The notes under the pieces were generated by a model that saw nothing but the letters and a program-made list of their open reading frames with translations, had not been told where the DNA came from and searched no databases. The translations under genes were made by a program, and so were the position numbers. From contig UQPD01000033.1 of NCBI GenBank assembly GCA_900542795.1, positions 1 to 18,429 of the forward strand: 18,429 bases of DNA, given 5' to 3'. This DNA is from an uncultured Prevotella sp. GTDB lineage: Bacteria; Bacteroidota; Bacteroidia; Bacteroidales; Bacteroidaceae. Every line of letters begins with the position of its first letter. Position 1 is the first letter of the stretch. Below are positions 14,622 to 18,429 of this stretch, in pieces.

Positions 14622-16541
14622 CTAACCTTGTTTGTTTCGTAGACGCTCAGCATTGCGACTCTTGGGTGTTTTCTTTTCTTGTTCTTTTTGCTTGATAAGC
14701 TCACGTGGTTTTTGTTCATTCAGCGGCAAGGCTTTAACTTGCCAAGTCTGCTCAATGTCCCAATTGGCACGTACACTAAACTTTTGCGGATAGTAATAAA
14801 CCTCCTCAGCCTGACGGTCGTCAGCATAGCAACCTTCGTCCCACTTACCATTTTCGTTACGATCTACAAACAAACGCACGTAGTAGTCGTTAGGTGTAAG
14901 ATAAAAGAAATCTACACGTCCATTCTCCACCTTAGCCTGTTTTACCAACTTTTCGCTTGTATTAAGCAGTTGCACTACAGCCATAGGGGGAGCATCGGGA
15001 ACGACAAGGAAAAGTGAGCCATAAGCTTCGGCTGTATTGATGCGAAATTTGAGGTCGAACGTTTTGTTCACCTTTCCCGAAATGCCTTGCACGGCAGCCG
15101 AGTCGATGTTTAGCACATACTCTTGACCTGGTCGCCATTCTGCCTTCAGCGTATAGTTGAGCAAATGCAACGAATCGCCCATTAACTTAAAGCGTGCTTG
15201 CTGATAAGTGCTATCCACCTTTAAATACAAATGGAATGCAGTGGTGTCTATCCTTACGGCTGGTTCAGGTAGGGTGAAGTGTACGTTTTGGTCGGGCTTC
15301 ATGTCCATACGTGCCGAACACTTCATAGCCAAAGGTTTTACAGGTGGCGTTTCTTGTGAGAAATCACCATTCTTATGTCTTTTCTCAAGTCCTTTTCGCC
15401 ATTTTGCAAGATCTTCGGCAGCAAACTTCTGACGTTTAGCATAGGAGAACTGTGGCACCAATTCAAGCGTATCGGTTTGCATGTACGATTGCAATGTTGA
15501 ATCGTTCGTAGCCTCATAGGTACAAGCAATAGCTAAGGTGTCTTGGTTTACGAGGGCTGTGTCGCGCAACCAATACGTAAGCGTGTCATTACCCACGGAA
15601 CGCTCCACTATAAAAGCATTTGTAGCATCAAAATTCAGTCCACGCACTTCGGGAATGTGCTTTGATGGGGCCGTAAAATAGATGCTGAACTTTTCGGGTT
15701 CGCGTTTTGACTTTAAATATTGTCGAGTATTGTTTTTCTCACTGAAAGCTAAGAGCAACACATCGTCGGGCATGTAATGCGTAAAACGCACGGTCTTGAT
15801 GGTGTCGATACGCACCGTATCTGCCCAAAGCGTATCGCGACGCACATCGGGGAAAGCCGATGGGACAATATCTTCGCGACTAAATGCCAACATCTCGCCA
15901 CGTGCATATTTAAAGTCGCCATCCATATCCTTCAAGGCATAGATGCGATATTTGCCTGGTGCCACACCTTTAATACTAAAGTGTCCATTACCATCAGTAC
16001 GTGCCACACGGTCGAAGGGTAATGTTGTAAAAGCCGAATCGGCTAAATTGCTGTGCAAACCTACCAAGATGCCTTTTACAGGTTCAAGGTTTTCGGCACT
16101 GAGTACACTACCTGCCACCTGCATCGTATCGAGTTGTGCACCCGTACTAAAGTAATACGTAAAATTACCAAGAGCATTTCCCTCATTCGTGTCAACAATA
16201 GCATCGCTAAAGTCAACGGTATAAGTGGTGTTCTCCTTCAAGGAGTCGGCAAGCTGCACCGTGATGCGCTTACCTGCTACTTTAAATTCGGGCGTCTGCA
16301 CTTGCGGAGGCGATATAATCACCTTCTCTTGCACATTCTCTACCTTAATAAGTTCATCGAACACAATGCTTATTTTCTTAGTATGCTCGTTTGTACCACC
16401 TAAAGCAGGCGACATATGTACAATGCGCGGTGGTGTTTCATCAAAAGGACCACCATCAGGACCTGAACCTGGATTGGCACAAGCCACAATGAGCAACGCA
16501 ACTGTTAGGAATGTGAGTATTTTGCTAATAAGTTTGAGCAT
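14622..16541 (-). CDS. Ig-like (Big_5) domain lipoprotein
   Basis: The 639-aa protein starts with a lipoprotein signal peptide ending in LIVAC, so lipidation at C21 is expected. A flexible stretch (GSGPDGGPFDETPP) leads into a Big_5-type Ig-like domain at about 34-133, recognised by PPRIVHMSPALGGTN, SIVFDELI and TTYTVDFSDAIVDTNEGNALGNFTYYFSTG. A prealbumin-like segment follows (VKGILVGLH to PGKYRIYALKDMDGDFKY, about 150-210). Near the C-terminus is the block DRNENGKWDEG and then YYPQKFSVRANWDIEQTW. The last about 30 residues are lysine- and glutamate-rich. I recognise this as a common Bacteroidetes envelope lipoprotein family without a known role. It is 31 nt downstream of the GH3 gene with no promoter between, so the two are probably cotranscribed. 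Confidence 0.88.
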   Translation of the reverse strand: MLKLISKILTFLTVALLIVACANPGSGPDGGPFDETPPRIVHMSPALGGTNEHTKKISIVFDELIKVENVQEKVIISPPQVQTPEFKVAGKRITVQLADSLKENTTYTVDFSDAIVDTNEGNALGNFTYYFSTGAQLDTMQVAGSVLSAENLEPVKGILVGLHSNLADSAFTTLPFDRVARTDGNGHFSIKGVAPGKYRIYALKDMDGDFKYARGEMLAFSREDIVPSAFPDVRRDTLWADTVRIDTIKTVRFTHYMPDDVLLLAFSEKNNTRQYLKSKREPEKFSIYFTAPSKHIPEVRGLNFDATNAFIVERSVGNDTLTYWLRDTALVNQDTLAIACTYEATNDSTLQSYMQTDTLELVPQFSYAKRQKFAAEDLAKWRKGLEKRHKNGDFSQETPPVKPLAMKCSARMDMKPDQNVHFTLPEPAVRIDTTAFHLYLKVDSTYQQARFKLMGDSLHLLNYTLKAEWRPGQEYVLNIDSAAVQGISGKVNKTFDLKFRINTAEAYGSLFLVVPDAPPMAVVQLLNTSEKLVKQAKVENGRVDFFYLTPNDYYVRLFVDRNENGKWDEGCYADDRQAEEVYYYPQKFSVRANWDIEQTWQVKALPLNEQKPRELIKQKEQEKKTPKSRNAERLRNKQG

Positions 16542-16572
16542 ATTGTGTTCAAAGTTTGTTCAACTTCAGAGT

Positions 16573-18081
16573 TTAAGCATTGAGTTTCAACACTTGTTCA
16601 ATAATATCGCGGTTATTGCTTAAGCGGGGCACCTTATGCTGTCCGCCAAGTTTTCCGCGGCTTTTTAACCAATCGTTAAAGAGACCTTTACGTGCTTTCA
16701 CCAATTGCAAGCGTTGCAAGGTGATGTCTTTGTGGCGCTTTGCTTCGTAGTCGGAGTTAATGCGCTGCAAAGCTTGGTCTAATATTTCAGCAAACTGCTC
16801 TAAGTCGGCAGGTTCTTTTTCAAATTCAATCACCCATTGATGACGACATTTGCCTTCATCGTTCATAAACACTGGAGCTGCAGTATATTCGCTCACCGAT
16901 GCTCCCGTTTTAAGACACGCCTCGTGCAAGCCTTTCTCAGCGTTATCAACAATAAGTTCTTCGCCAAAGGCATTGATAAAACTCTTGGTACGTCCGCTGA
17001 TAATAAATTTATAGGGATTAACAGAAGTAAACTTCACGGTGTCGCCTATCTGATAGCGCCAAAGTCCACAAGTGGTGCTTATCACAATGGCATAATTTTT
17101 ATTTTTCTCAACTGCCCAAAGTGGAAGTACCGTAGGATTCGTTTTTCCAACCTCTTCAAGAGGTATAAACTCGTAGAACACACCATAGTCTATCATCAAC
17201 AACATGGCTACATCGAACGGATCGTTTTGCAAGCCAAAGAAGCCTTCTGAGGCATTATACGTTTCCATATAATGCATGTGTGTGGAACGAATTAACCGAC
17301 GATATTGGTCGCGATAAGGTGTAAATGCCACACCACCATGGAAAAACACCTCCAAGTTAGGCCAAATTTCATCGAGATATTGTTTTCCGCTAATTTCGAG
17401 CATACGGGTAATTACTGCCATCATCCACGAGGGCACACCCGATATGTTCGTCACGTTTTTATGAATAGCCATTTCGGCAATACGGTCACGCTTTTCCTCG
17501 AAGTCACTAAGCAATGCTATTTTCTTAGAAGGAACGCGTACAAGGTTTACGAGCGGATTGATGTTTTCAATAAGAATAGCACTCAAGTCGCCCACCAACG
17601 AACCAGCCACATTATAGTTGGGTGCATGACTTCCCCCCAAGATAAGTGCCTTACCATCAAAGAGACGGCTTAAAGGATTGTTGTGCAAATAAAGAGCCAC
17701 CGCATCCGTACCACCTTGGTAGTGTGTATCATGCAGTCCATCACGACTAACAGGAATAAACTTACTCTTATCGTTAGTAGTTCCCGACGATTTAGCGTAC
17801 CATTTCACCCATCCAGGCCAAAGCACATTCCGTTCGCCATGTCGCATACGATCAATATAGCCTTTCAACTCCTCGTAAGTATTAACAGGCACTTGAGCAG
17901 CGAATTCCTCGTAGCTACGTATATTATTATATTTATAAAGGTGTCCCCATTCCGTATCGGCTGCTGTTTGAAGCAGATGTGCAAGAACGTCGCGCTGAAT
18001 ATCTTCGGCACGACTTTCATATTGTTCAATAGCATGCAATCGACTATTAAACGCGGGACGTATGATTGATGTCAGATTCAT
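16573..18081 (-). CDS. GH3-family acyl-acid amido synthetase-like enzyme
   Basis: The GH3 family belongs to the ANL adenylating superfamily; plant members join jasmonate or auxin to amino acids through an acyl-adenylate, while bacterial substrates are mostly unknown. The start at 18081 (MNLTSIIRPAFNSRLH) gives 502 aa. An upstream ATG at 18114 would add 11 residues but lies inside the promoter. The ATP-binding motif SSGTT is at 98-102; YNASEGFFG (motif 2), GLWRYQIGD (motif 3) and SGRTKSFINAFGEEL follow in order, so catalytic activity is likely. The C-terminal domain ends in DWLKSRGKLGGQHKVPRLSN. It is probably the first gene of an operon with the Ig-like lipoprotein 31 nt downstream. The substrate pair cannot be read from the sequence. 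Confidence 0.93.
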   Translation of the reverse strand: MNLTSIIRPAFNSRLHAIEQYESRAEDIQRDVLAHLLQTAADTEWGHLYKYNNIRSYEEFAAQVPVNTYEELKGYIDRMRHGERNVLWPGWVKWYAKSSGTTNDKSKFIPVSRDGLHDTHYQGGTDAVALYLHNNPLSRLFDGKALILGGSHAPNYNVAGSLVGDLSAILIENINPLVNLVRVPSKKIALLSDFEEKRDRIAEMAIHKNVTNISGVPSWMMAVITRMLEISGKQYLDEIWPNLEVFFHGGVAFTPYRDQYRRLIRSTHMHYMETYNASEGFFGLQNDPFDVAMLLMIDYGVFYEFIPLEEVGKTNPTVLPLWAVEKNKNYAIVISTTCGLWRYQIGDTVKFTSVNPYKFIISGRTKSFINAFGEELIVDNAEKGLHEACLKTGASVSEYTAAPVFMNDEGKCRHQWVIEFEKEPADLEQFAEILDQALQRINSDYEAKRHKDITLQRLQLVKARKGLFNDWLKSRGKLGGQHKVPRLSNNRDIIEQVLKLNA

Positions 18082-18089
18082 AACAAGTG

Positions 18090-18120
18090 CAAAAGTAGTG
18101 CAAACCGAGCACAATGCAAA
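18090..18120 (-). promoter_or_regulatory. Full-consensus promoter of the GH3 gene, nearly leaderless
   Basis: The minus strand has TTTG (18120-18117), a 19-nt spacer and TACTTTTG (18097-18090), matching the Bacteroidetes consensus at all defined positions. Transcription would start within a few bases of the ATG at 18081, so the mRNA would have almost no leader. The motif GTGCAAACCGAG (plus strand, 18098-18109) lies in the spacer. Confidence 0.75.
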
Positions 18121-18142
18121 GAGAAAAACGTGTTTTTATCTT
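18092..18142. repeat. 51-bp direct repeat, GH3-proximal copy
   Basis: The segment is identical over 51 bp to 18176-18226 (period 84 bp, 33 bp between copies). It covers most of the GH3 promoter including the -33 TTTG and most of the -7 box. Confidence 0.9.
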
Positions 18143-18175
18143 GGCATTGTCGAGGTGCAGCCTACTTGGCGAAGC

Positions 18176-18226
18176 AAAGTAGTGCAAACCGAGCACAATG
18201 CAAAGAGAAAAACGTGTTTTTATCTT
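18176..18226. repeat. 51-bp direct repeat, distal copy with a damaged promoter
   Basis: It is identical to 18092-18142. The base just outside differs, so the -7 box here is TACTTTG, one nucleotide short of TAnnTTTG. The -33 TTTG (18204-18201) is intact. The copy may be a weakened second promoter. Confidence 0.9.
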
Positions 18227-18235
18227 TCACTTACG

Positions 18236-18285
18236 CAAAAACAAAATTAGTGCAAACCAAGTTCTTAAACTCGGTTTGCACCAAT
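18236..18285 (-). terminator. Intrinsic terminator upstream of the GH3 promoter region
   Basis: On the minus strand, positions 18285-18268 pair with 18263-18246 for 18 pairs around a 4-nt loop; the two plus-strand mismatches (49/82, 59/72) become G-U on this strand. The tail is TTTGTTTTT. The core arms are GTGCAAACC and GGTTTGCAC. It would end a transcript entering from beyond the right edge, insulating the GH3 operon. Confidence 0.8.
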
Positions 18286-18300
18286 CAGTGTGTTATATAT

Positions 18301-18327
18301 GGGTGGTTCTAAAAATTCTGATTTTAA
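18301..18327. repeat. 27-bp interspersed repeat, right-end copy
   Basis: Identical to 13696-13722. Here it is followed by a degenerate second unit (attctaaaattctgatt, about 18329-18345), so the element may itself be an internal repeat. It lies in the gene-free stretch 18082-18429. Confidence 0.8.
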
Positions 18328-18373
18328 TATTCTAAAATTCTGATTGTTGATTTGCACCCTCTCGCATGTGTCT

Positions 18374-18429
18374 TTTTGTCAGTTCGCTCAGTCACATAGC
18401 CCGCTATGCTCCTTCGTTCACTAACAAAA
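18374..18429. repeat. Imperfect palindrome at the right edge
   Basis: The arms 18374-18400 and 18403-18429 are imperfectly complementary around a perfect core catagc-cc-gctatg (18395-18408) and matching ends (ttttgt / acaaaa). The window ends at the arm, so the palindrome may be longer. No coding potential is evident here. Confidence 0.55.

Noticed and set aside
18062..18312. Two plus-strand open frames of about 60 codons upstream of GH3
   Set aside because: They are built on the 51-bp direct repeat (the same peptide appears twice), overlap promoters and a terminator, and show no protein-like composition.

Overview
The window looks like a chromosomal segment of a Bacteroidota bacterium, most likely Prevotella or a close relative. 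The evidence is: the gene order ftsX – DUF3098 – uppP – truB – queA – folK; the long, insertion-bearing form of IspG; a sigma-54 gene next to a PAP2-like membrane protein; DUF3108 and Ig-like (Big_5) lipoprotein families; and promoters that fit the Bacteroidetes consensus TTTG – about 19-20 nt – TAnnTTTG rather than the E. coli one. The genus is an inference. I see no tRNA, rRNA, CRISPR array, insertion sequence or phage gene. Sixteen of the seventeen genes lie on the minus strand, so the layout is described right to left, in the direction of transcription.

Right end (18429 to 18082): 348 bases with no gene. It holds an imperfect palindrome at the window edge, a 27-bp repeat that recurs at 13696, a strong minus-strand terminator, and a 51-bp direct repeat whose proximal copy contains the promoter of the next gene. 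From 18081 to 8845 seven genes follow on one strand: a GH3-family acyl-amido synthetase, an Ig-like lipoprotein, a DUF3108 exported protein (with its own -7 box), rpoN, a divergent PAP2-like membrane protein, purE and ispG. A clear intrinsic terminator ends the run at 8755-8786.

Middle (8844 to 5327): a small, very basic protein is the only plus-strand gene. It is transcribed divergently from a large SLC13/DASS-type transporter that carries two RCK_C domains. Then come an outer-membrane beta-barrel protein and a small ABM-type monooxygenase, which ends at a strong terminator.

Left (5295 to 1): ftsX, a DUF3098 membrane protein, uppP, truB and queA form an envelope/tRNA-modification operon that ends at a strong terminator. 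The last gene is a fusion of HPPK (folK) to a complete GNAT acetyltransferase, and its start codon lies only about 10 nt beyond the T-tract of that terminator. The left edge holds a 22-bp tandem repeat.

Most of the content is core metabolism and envelope biology, and I do not see a clear novel defence or mobile system. The points most worth a second look are: the terminator sitting on the folK start (possible attenuation), the HPPK-GNAT fusion, the repeated promoter/terminator cassette upstream of the GH3 gene, the interspersed intergenic repeats, and the small basic protein. All functions are assigned by reading motifs; no database search was run.
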